From Cristatella mucedo (lineage: Eukaryota; Bryozoa; Phylactolaemata; Cristatellidae), in the NCBI GenBank assembly GCA_009760855.2, contig WPIO01000038.1, positions 2,527,501-2,591,500 on the forward strand: a DNA stretch of 64,000 nt, read 5' to 3'. The notes under the pieces were generated by a model, which was given only the letters and a program-made list of their open reading frames with translations, searched no databases and was not told the DNA's origin. The translations under genes and the position numbers were made by a program. Below are positions 1 to 18,422 of the stretch, one piece after another. Every line of letters starts with the position of its first letter. The first letter of the stretch is position 1.

Positions 1-6240
<6,240 letters not shown>

Positions 6241-6787
6241 AAAGATCCGCAACGTAGTAAGTAACTCTATGAAAGAATGCTTGCATCGTTCTGTCTAACT
6301 GAAATTCCCTGGCAGCTGACGGCAGGTACCGAAGTAGGTTACCAAAACCACAAATTTGTCGTGGAGCGTCAATCCTTTTAACGCCGAAGTGAATAACCAT
6401 TCCACCAGCTACTTTTTAAAATGTATTGGTAATAGCTCTTATACGTATACATTAAAAGACCTCTAATACAATACCTTGCATGAACTAGTTAATCTGATTA
6501 AGAGAGCTAAGTGATTTTAATTTACCTCTTAGTGTTGTTCTTTCTCAGGGCGCCTCCTGGCACTGGCGGCCAATATGAATAAGGCACACGTGATCAACTC
6601 TCTTTACTAGCTAGAGTGACTGGACGCTAGGTCGCTTAATCGATTAATGAGTACATATTTGACAAGTATCAAAGAAAAATCACTTTCATGCATTGAGTTA
6701 GGATAGGAGACCTGGGAAGCTGGACGGCGAGGCGATTCAAAGCATGGGAGTCACGTGGTTTGCTCGGTTCACTGCTACAGATCAATA
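6241..6787. other. Unassigned sequence right of the CT array
   Basis: No coding frame, RNA gene or known repeat is evident. A short GC-rich patch with CTCCTGGCACTGGCGGCC lies near 6550. The CT array ends sharply at about 6240. Confidence 0.5.
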
Positions 6788-6905
6788 ATAAAAACATTTG
6801 ATATAGTATTAATAATTTTAATATAGCGTCATCAGAGAACTCAATCTATTTCTAGGAAATTTTAATTTGCTGCAAGCGAAGCACGATCGAATGGTTAGTC
6901 TGATA
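6788..6905 (-). mobile_element. LINE family A, 3' end fragment
   Basis: Reversed, this carries the family A terminus: a TTTGCTGCA-like start, a GCGCCTAGAAAGAGATT-like core (here diverged), GAGTTCTCTGA, and an AT-rich tail containing ATT/AAT triplets. It is one of the more diverged copies in the window, with only the last hundred or so bases kept, as expected of 5'-truncated LINE insertion. Confidence 0.7.
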
Positions 6906-7400
6906 TATTTAGATTGAATTTGTCGAAGATCGTAGATGGTGGAGCTAGTAGCAGTAACGATGGCAGAAATCCCGTAAAATATTCCGCCAACAGAACTTGG
7001 TTATAAGATTAAATATCTGTGCTAACCTATCCACTTGATAAAGGCATTTAACTTTATGGCTTTGGAACTGGAGACGCTCGATGCGGGTGCCCTACAAATG
7101 AGTCCGGATGGGTGCGAGAGGCAGACAGAGGGCATGTTAAGGTCGTCGCCCGGACGGAGTGCTCGTTCGAAGGCCACTCGGTGGCCTCAATCGTTGATCG
7201 ATGAAACAATGGTGGCGCTGTCAGCGCCTCTTAGACGGCCGCGTCACCACTCTCAAGGTGCGCGCATTCGGAAAAAATATATATATATAGATATAAGCAT
7301 ATATATAAAGATATGTGGATACATATAACGCGATAAATGCAATATCGACTAGAAAAATGTTGCCAAAATGCAACTTGCTTCGCAGCGGGAGGTAGAAGTA
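6906..7400. other. Unassigned sequence with a small AT repeat
   Basis: A plus-strand frame of about 97 codons at 7035-7328 runs into an AT repeat (7278-7327) and has no recognisable domain. The stretch TGGCGCTGTCAGCGCC at 7213-7228 has short inverted arms. Nothing supports a gene. Confidence 0.4.
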
Positions 7401-8873
7401 ATTCTGCTGGCTTTCAATCAAAGTGGTCTTACGCCTTGGCAGAAGCAGCTTGAAAGAGACGCAGCCCGAAGAGATTTCTCGCAATTTCTTGTGGTGCTGC
7501 CATCGTCTGACTAGGCGCTCGCTCGCTGGACTGGCAGCGGGTGACGGCAAGCGATGCGACGGCGGCCGCAGTGAGCCAAGTCTGCCTGTGGAAGTCGCTC
7601 GCCACGGCGGCCGCTACGAGCCCGCAGCAGCCGCCACCGCCAACGCCGGAAGCTGCTTGGGCTTCCGGCTGGACAAAGGCCTTTGCCGCTTCTTGGTCAG
7701 GCTCGCTGCCGGCGGTGGGTCAGGGCAGTTTCCCTCGCCTGGTGACGACTTGGCTGTGGCATGCAGCAGAAACAGCGTCGGTGGCGCGGCGAGCGTCTCT
7801 TCTCCTCGCTGCAGCTCTTCGTCGGCCGGATACAGCGTCACGCGCCCCCAATAGTCGGCGCCGACTGTGGCGATCCTCGGATGCCGCTCGTCGACCAGGT
7901 GCAGCCTGAACAACGGCGCGAGCGCGTGGCAACGCTTGAAGAGCGCAGCCGCTAGGGTGCGCGAGAGTGCAGGGGTGACCGTCAGTCGTGCACATATCGC
8001 GCTCGGGGTGGCGCTCTGCGCCCTGCGATCGACGCCAGGGGCTCTGAGCGCTGCTCGCGGATGGCGCTCGCTCGCCGGCGCATTCTAGTCGTCGTGCACC
8101 TGTAGTACGGCCCGGCGAAAAGCACGCTTTCCGCCTCATTCCTTATCACGGGCCAACCGCTGAACATGAACGTGGTGTTCGCCGGTGTGCTTCCAGCTCC
8201 GGCGGTCCTCTCCTGCACGAATTAAACGCGGTTCGGAGGCAGCTGCGTAGCGCTGGCGGCGGCGGCGTCGGCGGCGGCGCTTACTCTGACTGTCGGCTGG
8301 CCGGCCTCGTCGAAGCTGAGGAAAGCGCGGCTGCTGGAGCCGGCGCCGCCGACCGACGACACAGCGAGAGTGATCGGGTCGCTCGGAAAGCCTGGTTCAG
8401 CGTAGTGCACCTCGAACTGGCCTGCGGGCGAGACAAGAGAGCCCGTGGCTTCTGCGACGGTGGAGGGCGGCCACGAGACGATAGCTTGCCGCGCCGCCGG
8501 TGCCGCCGCATGGCACCGGCGAGCAGTCGGCCGGCACGGCGGTGCGCCTCACCGGCCGAGCTGCAGAAGTAATAGTCGGCGCTGACGCGTGGCTTCGATA
8601 AATGCGGAGGGGACGAAGCCCTCACGCCGAGGTAGCCGTCGCTTTCAAGTGATCTCAGCTTGATGAAGCTTCTGTTCTCCGGCTGCAACAAGAGGACGTG
8701 TCGACGCTCCGAGTCAGAGAGGCCCAGGCGTCGCCGACCCCCGAAACCGCTCGAGAGACGCCCGACCGGCGGGCACGTCAGGACTGCAGCGGCGGCGGCT
8801 CGCACGAGCTGAACGCGAAGCGAATGCAGCTCGCGGGCTAATCGAAAGCGATCCAATCGAGAGCCGCAAAACA

Positions 8874-8874
<1 letters not shown>
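7400..8874 (-). pseudogene. GC-rich, protein-like but frame-broken block
   Basis: This strongly GC- and CpG-rich block has several minus-strand frames that read like ordinary protein rather than shadow: one at 8222-8410 (62 codons), one at 7982-8218 (78 codons, with SGWPVIRNEAESVLFAG) and one at 7614-7913 (99 codons, with ADYWGRVTLYPADEEL). They lie in different frames with stops between, so this is either a multi-exon gene or a decayed copy of a multi-copy gene. A related segment at 31870-32000 argues that the block belongs to a repeated family. I do not recognise the protein. Confidence 0.35.
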
Positions 8875-9745
<871 letters not shown>

Positions 9746-9747
<2 letters not shown>

Positions 9748-10240
9748 TTCGGAGCAGCCCGACGGCGCTCGACGCGGCGCCCCTCAGGGGGGGAGCCAGA
9801 GAGGACGCGGAGGCGTGGAGAGGCAGAGACGATAGCAAGCGCGATAGTGCCGGATGTCTGAGAAAAAGACGAGGACGAGGAGACGGCACGGTGGGGTGGC
9901 GCGCGACAGCGATCAAAAACTAGGAAACACAGGAAGCGGAAAGAGAAAAGCGGAAGACGATGAAAAAGATACAAGCGGAAGACGAGGGATAGGCTCTTAC
10001 GAGCTTGATGCTGCGATCCGGGATTCGTGTCGCCGCCACCAGAATGAGCAAATCGAGGAGCGTGACGATGACGACGACGAGGATCGACGACGAGGATCGG
10101 TGAGAATCGACGAGAATCGACGATGGCGGACGCATTACGATTTCTTGCGGATCTGCGAGACGTTCCGACGTGAACCGAACGTGATTTCCTTTCCTCGGCG
10201 CCGGTCGCAGCCGTCAGCGGGCACGTGCCGAGCAAGACGT
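9746..10240. other. CpG-rich unassigned sequence
   Basis: CpG-rich DNA with a run of GACGA-type repeats at about 10063-10125 that gives acidic or Arg-rich frames in several phases. A plus-strand frame of 131 codons at 9854-10249 is highly charged and low complexity, so I do not call it a gene. An upstream regulatory or 5' untranslated segment is possible. Confidence 0.35.
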
Positions 10241-10293
10241 CTTAATTGAGTGGCCGACGCAGCTACAGTGCCGGCGGGGCCCACTCAATTAAG
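10241..10293. repeat. Perfect 13-bp inverted repeat (hairpin)
   Basis: CTTAATTGAGTGG at 10241-10253 is matched exactly by its reverse complement CCACTCAATTAAG at 10281-10293, with a 27-base GC-rich loop. The AT-rich arm lies inside a CpG-rich patch, which makes it stand out. It could be a structural element in a transcript, a binding palindrome, or the ends of a tiny mobile element. Confidence 0.8.
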
Positions 10294-11150
10294 GCTCAAA
10301 GGAGAAGCCGAGCGCGAGCGGCGGTGCCGGAAAAGCAAAGTGCGCGTGCGCTCTGCAAGTGTTCGTAAACTGTAGCAACACGGGCGTCGGTCAACGAAGC
10401 GCTTGCAAAGCAGGCTCGCTGCCGGCGGGCGCTGATCCGGTCGCGCTCGTCCGGAGCGAACCTGCCGATGCGTTTTGAACGTCGAAAGGGAAGTGCTTGA
10501 AGGAAAGTGCGAGAGCCCGGCGTCTTTGCGGTCATTGCGAATCTACCCGAAGGTGAACTAGCTATCCTGAGCCAGAGCGAGGCGTTCAATCCTGCTGCAG
10601 GTGACTCTCTATCGCTCGGGCTGAGTGCCAGTAAGATTGAACTTGATTCCACGCTTGCCTCTAGCCGGCCTCCCCTTCTCCCCTTTCACCTTTTCACCTT
10701 TCTTGTCTCTCCTATCTACTCTTATCTACCCCAGTGTACACGTATCCCCCTGACCGCTTGCGTGCGCATCTATCTCCATCCCCTTTTTTCATTTACACCT
10801 GCTTCCCTTTCTCTCCCTTTCTTCACTTTTCCTCTTCCCCTTCTCTCAAGCTTCTCGCGGTCTCCATCGCCACACCCCCGTACCACTCTCGCTCTCGGCT
10901 AGCATCGGTCGAGCAAAAGCTACGATGCTTACGCCCAAGATGCTTACACCGCCGCCACCACTCCCCCCCCCCCGAGAAGGAGCAAAAAACTCGACCACCC
11001 GACGCTACGGTTCGAGCGTACGGCGGCGTGCGCCGTCACGGCCGCCAGCCAAGGGAGGGGGCGGAGCACATGACGAGCAAGACCGGGCTGCGATAGAGTT
11101 CGGCTGCCTCTCCGTCCTAAGCACGAGCGCCTGACCGGCTAACACTGGCT
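10294..11150. other. CpG-rich then pyrimidine-rich unassigned stretch
   Basis: The first 350 bases are CpG-rich and contain a plus-strand open stretch from about 10507 that ends at a possible splice donor (CTGCAG|GTGACT near 10600). From 10660 to 10860 the sequence is T/C-rich, resembling an intron polypyrimidine region. A short poly(C) run lies near 10964. No domain is recognisable. Confidence 0.35.
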
Positions 11151-11960
11151 CGCGAATGCTATCTCGCACGATTGCTGCCTCGCCGCCGCCACCTCCGAGC
11201 CGGCGATGCCTCCGTGCGGCGGCGAAGCCCAGTGCGCTGCCTTATTCTCGCGGGCGGACGATGGAAGAGATGGAGACGCGATCCGCCATCGATCGGCGCT
11301 TCGACCGTTCGAGCGCCGCTGTCGCAGCCGCCGACAGCCAGGCGGACCCGTGCAAAACTCGGAGACGGCGGCAGCGGCGAGATCGGCTGCAGCCAGGTCA
11401 GACTGGGCTGCGCTGCAGCCGCGTCAGACGAGCCGAGCTATCTGGGTGCCGGCGGCTGCCGCGGCGCTGGACGTCTCTGACTGTCGAGGACGTTTTGAGG
11501 ACATTTCGGCGGCAATCGTGCATTGTGGCGCGTGCCGCCGCCCGCCCGCCCCCGCCGATGCTACGTACCTGTGCTGCGGAGCGAGTGCTGGGAGCGAAGA
11601 GCCGAGCTGGCTGTCAGAGAGTGCTGGAAGCGGAGCGCCGGACAGTAGCCACGCCGCCTCGTAGCTCGAATCTTCTTTATATACGCTCTCGCATTCGTCC
11701 ATTTTCCGGTACTGGGAGTGGGAAAAGTTTTTGTTTTTTCGGCGAGTTAGTCAACTCGGGCACCCCCGAAACTCAAGGGACTGGCCGGCTACTGCGGCCG
11801 GACGGAAGAAAGGAAGGGAAAGCCCCATCCTCCGCGCGGGGGCTGACGCCGACCATTCTGCGCATGCGCAGTCAGCGACCGCCGAGGCCGGAACAATGAA
11901 TGACTCCGCCCAGAGGGACGGATGACTCAGCCCGAAAGTGACTCGTGCGAATGAGCTGCC
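11150..11960. promoter_or_regulatory. CpG-island-like putative promoter region
   Basis: About 800 bases are dense in CpG and GC-rich. Near the right end is the palindrome TGCGCATGCGCA (11859-11870), the canonical vertebrate/insect NRF1-type site. It is followed within 80 bases by a perfect AP-1-like TGACTCA and related TGACTCC and TGACTCG sites (11890-11945). CTTTATATACGC occurs at about 11673. I infer a promoter but cannot tell which side the gene lies on. Overlapping 100-250 codon frames across this stretch exist in both strands and reflect stop-poor GC-rich DNA. Confidence 0.45.
11859..11870. promoter_or_regulatory. NRF1-type palindromic site
   Basis: TGCGCATGCGCA is a perfect 12-base palindrome matching the NRF1 consensus GCGCATGCGC. 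It sits in CpG-rich DNA, which is where functional copies are normally found. Binding itself is inference. Confidence 0.6.
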
Positions 11961-12276
11961 GCAAACTCTTCTCAGCTGCGCCTCGACATATTTTGGTTCG
12001 CCCACAACTGGTTAGTTAGTTTTATATGAAGTCATGCTACTTGAGAAAATCTTTCAAGTGCGAACGCTAGCATTACGTGCAACAAGGAAGTTGAGAAAGT
12101 TCGACGTATGTCATCTGCGTATTAATTAAAGAGTAGATCAATGTCAAGGGTCTCGAGGTTTCGCAATTCACCGACGACTCTGGGCAGACCGAGGGCACAC
12201 AGTGCAGGCTGAATGAGATGTGCAGGCTGAATGTCAGGTGCGAAGTCTCGTCTCATCTCGTGTCATATAAAAAATA

Positions 12277-12548
12277 TAGCTCGCTGATTAAACAGCCACT
12301 TTTGCATAGCGACATTAATAGTAATGCCCTTGATAAAGCGCCCTCGGAGAACTTGATCTCTCTCTAGGTGCTTTACATTTTCTGAAGAGCTTTTACGGCT
12401 ATCACCACCGCTTGCAGTGGCAATAAAGTATCGTCCGCCGCAGGATTCGAACCCACGACCTATGGACCGAGGTTATGAAAAGCAACCGCCTTACCCAGGG
12501 TTATATAACTACTACATGAATAGAACCTAATGTGCCATCGTGGCTCAC
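12277..12548 (-). mobile_element. tRNA-derived SINE, interrupted by a LINE tail
   Basis: Reading the minus strand, a GCCACGATGGCAC-like tRNA head is followed by the AAGGCGGTTGC segment, a B box GGTTCGAATCC, a body containing CACTGCAAGCGGTGGTGATAGCCGTAAAAGCTCTTC, and an end in GGCTGTTTAATCAGC. The copy is split within its body by a family A LINE 3' fragment (about 12315-12382). Other copies of the same family are at 21331, 42092 and 53271. Confidence 0.8.
12315..12382 (-). mobile_element. LINE family A 3' end nested in the SINE
   Basis: This contains the reversed family A terminus (TTGATAAAGCGCCCTC, GAGAACTTGATCTC, CTAGGTGCTTTACATTT), preceded by a TTAATAGTAAT remnant of the triplet tail. It interrupts the SINE body between its GCATAGCGACA and AGAGCTTTTACGGC segments, so it inserted after the SINE. 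Confidence 0.75.
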
Positions 12549-12641
12549 CGTTCTCTAGTCAGATTTGCAGCATCTGGTAGCAGTGGGAGACGGCCGCACG
12601 CGATAGCATGTAATGACGGCAGTGTTCAATGTGGTGATGAA

Positions 12642-12644
<3 letters not shown>

Positions 12645-12687
<43 letters not shown>
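12645..12687. repeat. (CT)n microsatellite
   Basis: A pure CT run of about 43 bases. Confidence 0.95.
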
Positions 12688-12690
<3 letters not shown>

Positions 12691-12699
12691 TGTTGACTT

Positions 12700-12948
12700 A
12701 ATGTAGGTTCTAAGCCAGCGTCCAGCCTGGAAGGCACAGCCCTCACACGAGCTGGACCATTTAGCAACGAACAGTGGTCGTTCTGAACTTGGAAAAGGGA
12801 TGCTGAAATGCCCGAGCGCCTCTGTCGTCAAGGGAACGGGCGATAGCAACCGGTCACTTTTCACATGAATATTGATCTTGTACACGATCGGACCGTCATC
12901 GAACACCAATTTGACGAATAATCTCTCGACGGCTGTCCAGAATGACAA
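12700..12948 (-). CDS. Possible exon or ORF fragment, unknown protein
   Basis: A minus-strand frame of about 80 codons looks protein-like (VERLFVKLVFDDGPIVYKIN, then HFSIPFPSSERPLFVAKWSS) with alternating hydrophobic residues suggestive of beta strands. It runs into the adjacent (CT)n at its end, so its 3' boundary would have to be a splice site or the frame is a relic. I do not recognise the family, and no partner exon was found. Confidence 0.25.
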
Positions 12949-13214
12949 ACGTGCAACAAAGTATCAGTATTCGAGTCCCTACGGCATTTGTGTATATCTT
13001 GTACCTTATGTATCATGCAGCAGTATGCAGCAGAGGGAGAGACGAACGACGACTTCATTCGCACTGTACATTGGCTCACGCGAGCCCGAATTCTCTTTAA
13101 ATGATTATTTGTAGCATCGCGTGATTACTTGCAGTTTCGCCGCGGCATTAAAGGTTTTCTAGGGCGAAACTAGCGAAACTCCGACGGGTGCTAATCCTAG
13201 TCGTGGCCTCTCAA

Positions 13215-14151
13215 ATTTGAAACTAAATGACGATACAACCGAACTGCTGCTCATTGGACACCCTAAGCGTGTGGCTGGATTAAAAGGCTTTGCTCTTCTA
13301 ATAGGCGATGCTGTTGTGCGACCAACACTTCGTGCTCGAAATTAGGTGTCGTTTTCTTAAGCTGCCTACATTTTCAAAGCTTCATCCAGAAGAATTCTTC
13401 TACTGCTAGCCATCACGTCCGATCCATATCAAAGATAAGGAGCTGTCTTCCAAAGTGACTTGCCAAAAATTTAACTAGCTTCCTGGTCCTGTCCCGGCTT
13501 GATTATTGTAATTCCCTTTGATTGGGCAACCAAAAAAAGAACTAGGCCACTGAAGCTGGCTATGAATATGGCTGCAAGGCTAGTTTTTAAGTCCCAGAGG
13601 TTCGAACACGTGCCTCCTTTGCTAAAAGAGCTAGGGTGGTTGCCGGTTGATCAACAGATACTGAGCAAAGTCGTTACACTGATCCGCAAGGCCTCCCAAG
13701 GCTTGGCTCCTCCATACCTAGCTGAAATGCTGCACCAGTTTCAGCCTCCTCGTTCCCTTTGGACTGAATGAACAACGAATTAGCCGTTCCATTCCTCCGC
13801 TTATAGACCGTTGGCGAAAGAAGCTTTAGCTTTGCAGGTCCTAGACCGTGGAGATCGCTTTCACGATTCTTGCGAAACGACAACTACTCTCCTGCTGCCG
13901 ACCATAGCTCGCCTTTCCAGTGGTCCTGAGCTGCTGCTTCCATGCCAATCACTACCTCAACTGATCTCATGACTCTGCTATGCTTCCCAACTTTCTCTTT
14001 GTTACATGAGACGAAGTCTGTTGGCTACCGAATGCGTACCGAAAGCCGCTTAGTCTGCTAGCGAGCTAAACAGAACTCTCCTGCGTAACAGCCGAATAGT
14101 CTTTGTGGCTTTGGGGAGTTACAGACGGATATACATTACATTCGAGAGCGC
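13215..14151 (+). mobile_element. LINE family B, 5'-truncated RT C-terminus and 3' UTR
   Basis: Begins within the reverse-transcriptase coding region (a KLNDD-like start, then PKRVAGLKGFALLIGDAVVR). The C-terminal domain follows with the typical NMAARLVFKSQRF and PPLLKELGWLPV segments, then the family B 3' end (GCGTACCGAAAGCCGC, AACTCTCCTGCGTAAC, GATATACATTACA). Frames are broken at several places. Length of about 940 bases is typical of 5'-truncated copies. Confidence 0.85.
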
Positions 14152-14977
14152 ATCGACGGTTGGTCTATTAAAAGTAGAATTAGGACCCGTAAATGCCGCA
14201 ATGAATGCGAGGTGCACATGGTTGGGCTTCAGCTTTCGGGCGAGGAAAGCGAGCGACAGACAAGTCAGCAGTGAGCAAAACAACAACGGCAGCAGACGAT
14301 GGCCGCCGTTGGTGTTTTGTAAGAACATGTTCGTAATGCGTTCAAGGTCAGAACAATATTTTTCGTCAGTTTACTTACTTTCGGATAAGAGTGCATCGAA
14401 ATGTGCATAAGATCAGCTGAATCTGAACGCTAAAGTTTGCCAGAGAAGGTGGCGACTTCAGCGTCGTTTACTCAGCACACTGCTTACTCAGTACGTAGCT
14501 CAATCGCTCTAATACAAAGTTCCATCTTTCCTGCTCAGCCAAGCTGGATGAAACTGGATGAAGAAGAAGATATCCAAGGGTCCTCTAAGCCATTGCACAG
14601 TACTTCCAGAACCGCATTTAACCAACGCTGCCTGACAGCATTACCGTCAGGTCAGACAGTGCCGTAAACAGGAGGTCGTAACCGTGCCTGGCCTATGCCG
14701 ACGAGTGGCAGATTGCGATGAGGTTCTGTAGCTTAAGAGCACGACCAGCGACAGCTGCCACAGGTGCAGCTCCAATGTACACATGCATGCCAACAGTTGC
14801 GGAACGTGGCCGCATATAAAGAGTGTGCTTACATTACGCGTTGCAAGTCATTTTCCGTAGCGAAACGAAGAAGCCGAAGAAGCACTAAGTCCGCGCGAGT
14901 CCGACGAAGCCCGAAACAAACCCGACGACGGCCTGGTAGAAGATTTTACCATTTAGAAACTGAGATCTACTTTTTTT
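14152..14977. other. Unassigned sequence
   Basis: Frames of up to about 100 codons exist on both strands at 14105-14410 but read over a LINE end and have no recognised domain. Tandem Ser/Arg-rich codons near 14860-14940 occur in a region resembling low-complexity coding DNA. No RNA gene is evident. Confidence 0.35.
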
Positions 14978-15158
14978 TAATAATAATAATAAGAGTGCAC
15001 TTGATAAAGCGCCCTCAGAGAACTCAAACTCTCTCTAGGCGCTTTACATTTGCTGCAAAGAGAAATGCAATTGAATGGTGAGTAGTATCATGCTTGATAA
15101 GCAAACAAAATGAATAACACGGTTAGGGGTGACATGCACAGGGTCAGCATGCACTTTA
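14978..15158 (-). mobile_element. LINE family A, 3' end fragment
   Basis: Reversed: ends in AT-rich AATAATAATAAT, TTGATAAAGCGCCCTC, and the CTAGAGAGAG-like core, continuing into the 3' UTR with the CATGCACAGGGTCAGCATGCA repeat unit. Only about 180 bases remain. Confidence 0.85.
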
Positions 15159-15307
15159 AGTACTTTCGATTGATAACTGTAAATTGGTCTTTCATCTTCG
15201 GAATCAATCTGCGGATATTTGATTCAATTAACCTGACTCTTTCCCTCTTTAAACTGATCGCTTCTTGCAAATCTATCGTGCGTCGCAAGAATATAAGCCG
15301 TTGTATA

Positions 15308-16275
15308 TACCAACTTACCAATTATGGGCACACCAAGTGTGACTCAGAAATTCGAAAGCTTAACACTCAAAATTGGCTTTGCCAACAAAGTTCCCGTTAC
15401 ATCTGCACAAAATCTAGGTGTCCTGTTCCAAAGTGACCTTGCACTAGGCGATCAATCAGCTCCGCGGTCAACTCTGCCTAATATCAGCTTCATACATAAC
15501 ATTGCTGAAATTAGATCCTGCTTAGACAGGGGGACCATATCCAAAATGGACCATGCATTTTTTGTATAACATCCCGTCTCGACTTCTGCAACTTACTGCT
15601 TGCTAATCTACCGCCCTTTGCAATCAGGCGCTTACAGTTGGTGCAAAACTTTGCATATAGGCTTGTCTGTCGTGAGCATCGCAGTTGCCACACCGCACCA
15701 CACCACTTCTTGTTGACGTGCATTAGCTCCTAATCGAGCAGCGTATTGCCTTCAACGTTGTGTCACTCAGTTTTAGGTCCCTCTATTCTCTGACTCCAGC
15801 CTACTTATCGGAACTACTCTCGAACCAGGCTAGGCACAGTACCACCCACTTTCTGAATCTAATCATTTGCCTACACCTCGTACGAGCATCAAATACTTTG
15901 AAGACTGTGACTTTAGTTCGTTTGCTTCCAAAGCCTGGAATTTACTCTCGACTGAAGCCACATCTCATGACTTGACGCCATTTAAAAAGAATCAAAAACG
16001 CAGATATTTGTCACAGCATTCAGTGGGTCCTTGTGATTCGTCCTTTATGTGCTTATCCATACTGACAGTGTGCATGCTGCCATTAGCCATATTTGCATGC
16101 TGACCCTGTGCATGTCACCTCTAACCATGTTATGCTTGTTGACATTGTGCATGCTACCACTGACCATATGACCATGCTTCCTTAACAGCATATGCAAAGT
16201 GCGTAGAAAGCGATAAAGTTCTCTGAGGGTGCCATGCAAATTCATATTTTTATTCTTATTATTATTATTATTAAA
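15308..16275 (+). mobile_element. LINE family A-like, diverged 3' half
   Basis: Starts in the RT region (GTPSVTQKFESLTLKIG, then NLGVLFQSDL) and passes through the C-terminal domain in several broken frames. It ends with the family A 3' UTR, its core CTGAGGG and an ATT triplet tail. Divergence from the other A copies is high, so this may be an older subfamily. Confidence 0.8.
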
Positions 16276-17640
16276 AAACCGTGCCTCTAGCTGCTTGGAT
16301 GCGCCTAAAGCAAGATATTCTCTGCCAAATATGATTATGATTATGATTGCTATTGCGGACATTTTGTTCATCACGATTGTTTACTGTGTGTTGTTTACAT
16401 TTCGTTTTGCTCGACAGCTCCATCATCGACCTCTATAATAAGCTAGGCTTGTTAACGAGTTCGTCGCAATTACATAAAACTTGGGCAAGATTGTTGCCTA
16501 CTAATCACAATTACATCACGTACTATTACATAGCATTCAGCACTAGAGCTTCGAAGGACCATGAACTTAGAAAGGTCTGTCAACGGGTGACCGTGACATT
16601 CCGGCACCTTGTGCTCACTGCACTACGACCTCGTTCATCATGGAAATAGTGGAAACATAAATTGGAAATCCTTTTCCTCCTTTGTTTCACATCGTTTGAC
16701 CGTCCGGAAACGGACGATAAAACAAACACTAGACAGGCGATAACTAATAATTATTATTATTAATTAGCGGTAAAAACGAGCACAATCGTCGAGCTCGTAA
16801 GCACACAGTAAGGAAAAATCGTGTGGGTGAAGCAAATGCTGTTTGGAGCGAATAGGTTCTGAGTTCATTATTGTAAACGTCACCAAGTCAGTAGATGTAG
16901 ACATATCAGTCGCAAAGAGTTCAGTGCTCCAGGTGGATAGGAGTTAAAGACCCGGTCTATGAAGGATGTGAGATTGATTGGAGGCACAGCTAAACGATCG
17001 GAGTCAGAGAGGCGATCGGAGTAAGCATCGAAGGTGGAGTACGAGAGTCGGAGCATGGGAGCGTGAAGGAAATCTAACTCCCCTTCCATGTCGCTCCGCC
17101 TTTGTCTGAACTATTGATTATTTTCGGATTTCATTCTTCCCGGAATTTAATTCCGTTTTATCGTTCAGAATTGCACGTGGGTCACAAAATATGAAGTGCC
17201 TTGGTGTTGATGCTGTCCGCGGCAGACTTGCGACTCCTGCCGTTCTGCTTGCCCTTCTTACCGACATTTCTCCTCGATTCAATGCTGCTGCAATACCTCG
17301 CTAGTCAAAGTCCTGGATTAATTAGTTTTAGCCTCTGACTAAACCGTAGGCCCGACCTTTGGTTTACGGCTGCCACGAAAAAAAAGCAAGGAATACTAAG
17401 GTTGGCTTGAATAGTTCGTTAATAGCCAGGACTCACTGTCTACTGCTGGGAATTTGAGGATAAATCCTTTTTAATCCAAGGTAGGGTCCTAAATATATGG
17501 AGAAGTAGCTAGATGACTGGCCAATACCGAAAAGTTTTAATGTTCGCTATCGACCATCTCCTTTTAATTATCAGTCTCAAAAAACACACTGCCAAATACT
17601 CACATTAGCAGCGTGGCCAAGCTCAGAGGCCTCAGCAACC
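16276..17640. other. Unassigned sequence
   Basis: No recognisable gene or repeat beyond short AT triplet runs (16325-16350, 16745-16765). A minus-strand frame at 16880-17089 (69 codons) has no known domain. Confidence 0.4.
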
Positions 17641-17647
17641 TCATCAT

Positions 17648-17742
17648 CCTTCATCTTCCCGTCCACCCTCCTACTTCCTGTTTCATCTTCCCGTCCACCC
17701 TCCTACTTACTATTCCATCTTACCGCCCCTCCTACTTCCGGT
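17648..17742 (+). repeat. Minisatellite, about 32-bp period
   Basis: Three imperfect tandem copies of a C/T-rich unit beginning CATCTTCCCGTCCACCCTCC occur here. The third is shortened (CATCTTACCGCCCCTCC). Confidence 0.8.
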
Positions 17743-18082
17743 TCTTCCTTCATCGCCTCATGCCCTATTCTCGTCACTGTCTGTCTCTATAGCACACGTG
17801 GCTAAACTTTTCCCAGAGGCAAAGTGATCGCCAGGCAATCTCCAAACCCTCATCCAGCAGTTCTCCATCACGATGTGCGTGGACCAGTTTCCACCGACCA
17901 TTGAAAACACTGCGTGTTTTCTTGTGCTTGCCTTCCTTCTAGCTTCCGTCCCTCTGTCCCTTATGGTTGTAGTCATTATCCCTCTGCTTATGCATATGAA
18001 GGCGGGCAGGCCGACGGGTTACTCGAGGTAGCTGATGCCAGACGGGCGTGAATAAATTGTATTATCATTATTATTATTATTA
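17743..18082 (+). mobile_element. 3' end of a third LINE-like family
   Basis: The segment ends in GGGTTACTCGAGGTAGCTG, GACGGGCGTGAATAAATTG and a run of ATT triplets (18060-18082), the terminus style of CR1/L2 LINEs but unlike families A and B. It has no readable RT, so the call rests on the tail alone. Confidence 0.45.
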
Positions 18083-18422
18083 CCGTGCAAATGTTGAAGT
18101 TGTATTACCCTTAACATGGATGTGACGCCAACGAAACTCTCTTCCTAGCCCGTACTGCTCCACAAGTCTTCCAGTTGTTAATCGTTAGCTCAATTCTACA
18201 AAGCCACACCAGAGTACATGCTGTACGATTTAGCACTCTTGAGTTACTGCACTGTGCACTCTCGCCAAGAACGCTTACGGTTTAGAGCCCATATAAATCT
18301 TGCCATGACTACTTCGTCCAAGCAGATGCTAATTAACAAGAGATTTTTATGGATTTTGTAAAGCTTACTAAGGCAGATGTACTTCAAAGCAATCGATAAT
18401 GTGACAGGCGAAGTTCCTCTTC

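Noticed and set aside
11156-11899. A 247-codon plus frame in the CpG-rich patch
   Set aside because: Overlapping frames on both strands are open because the DNA is GC-rich; composition is Arg/Ala/Pro-heavy and no domain is seen.
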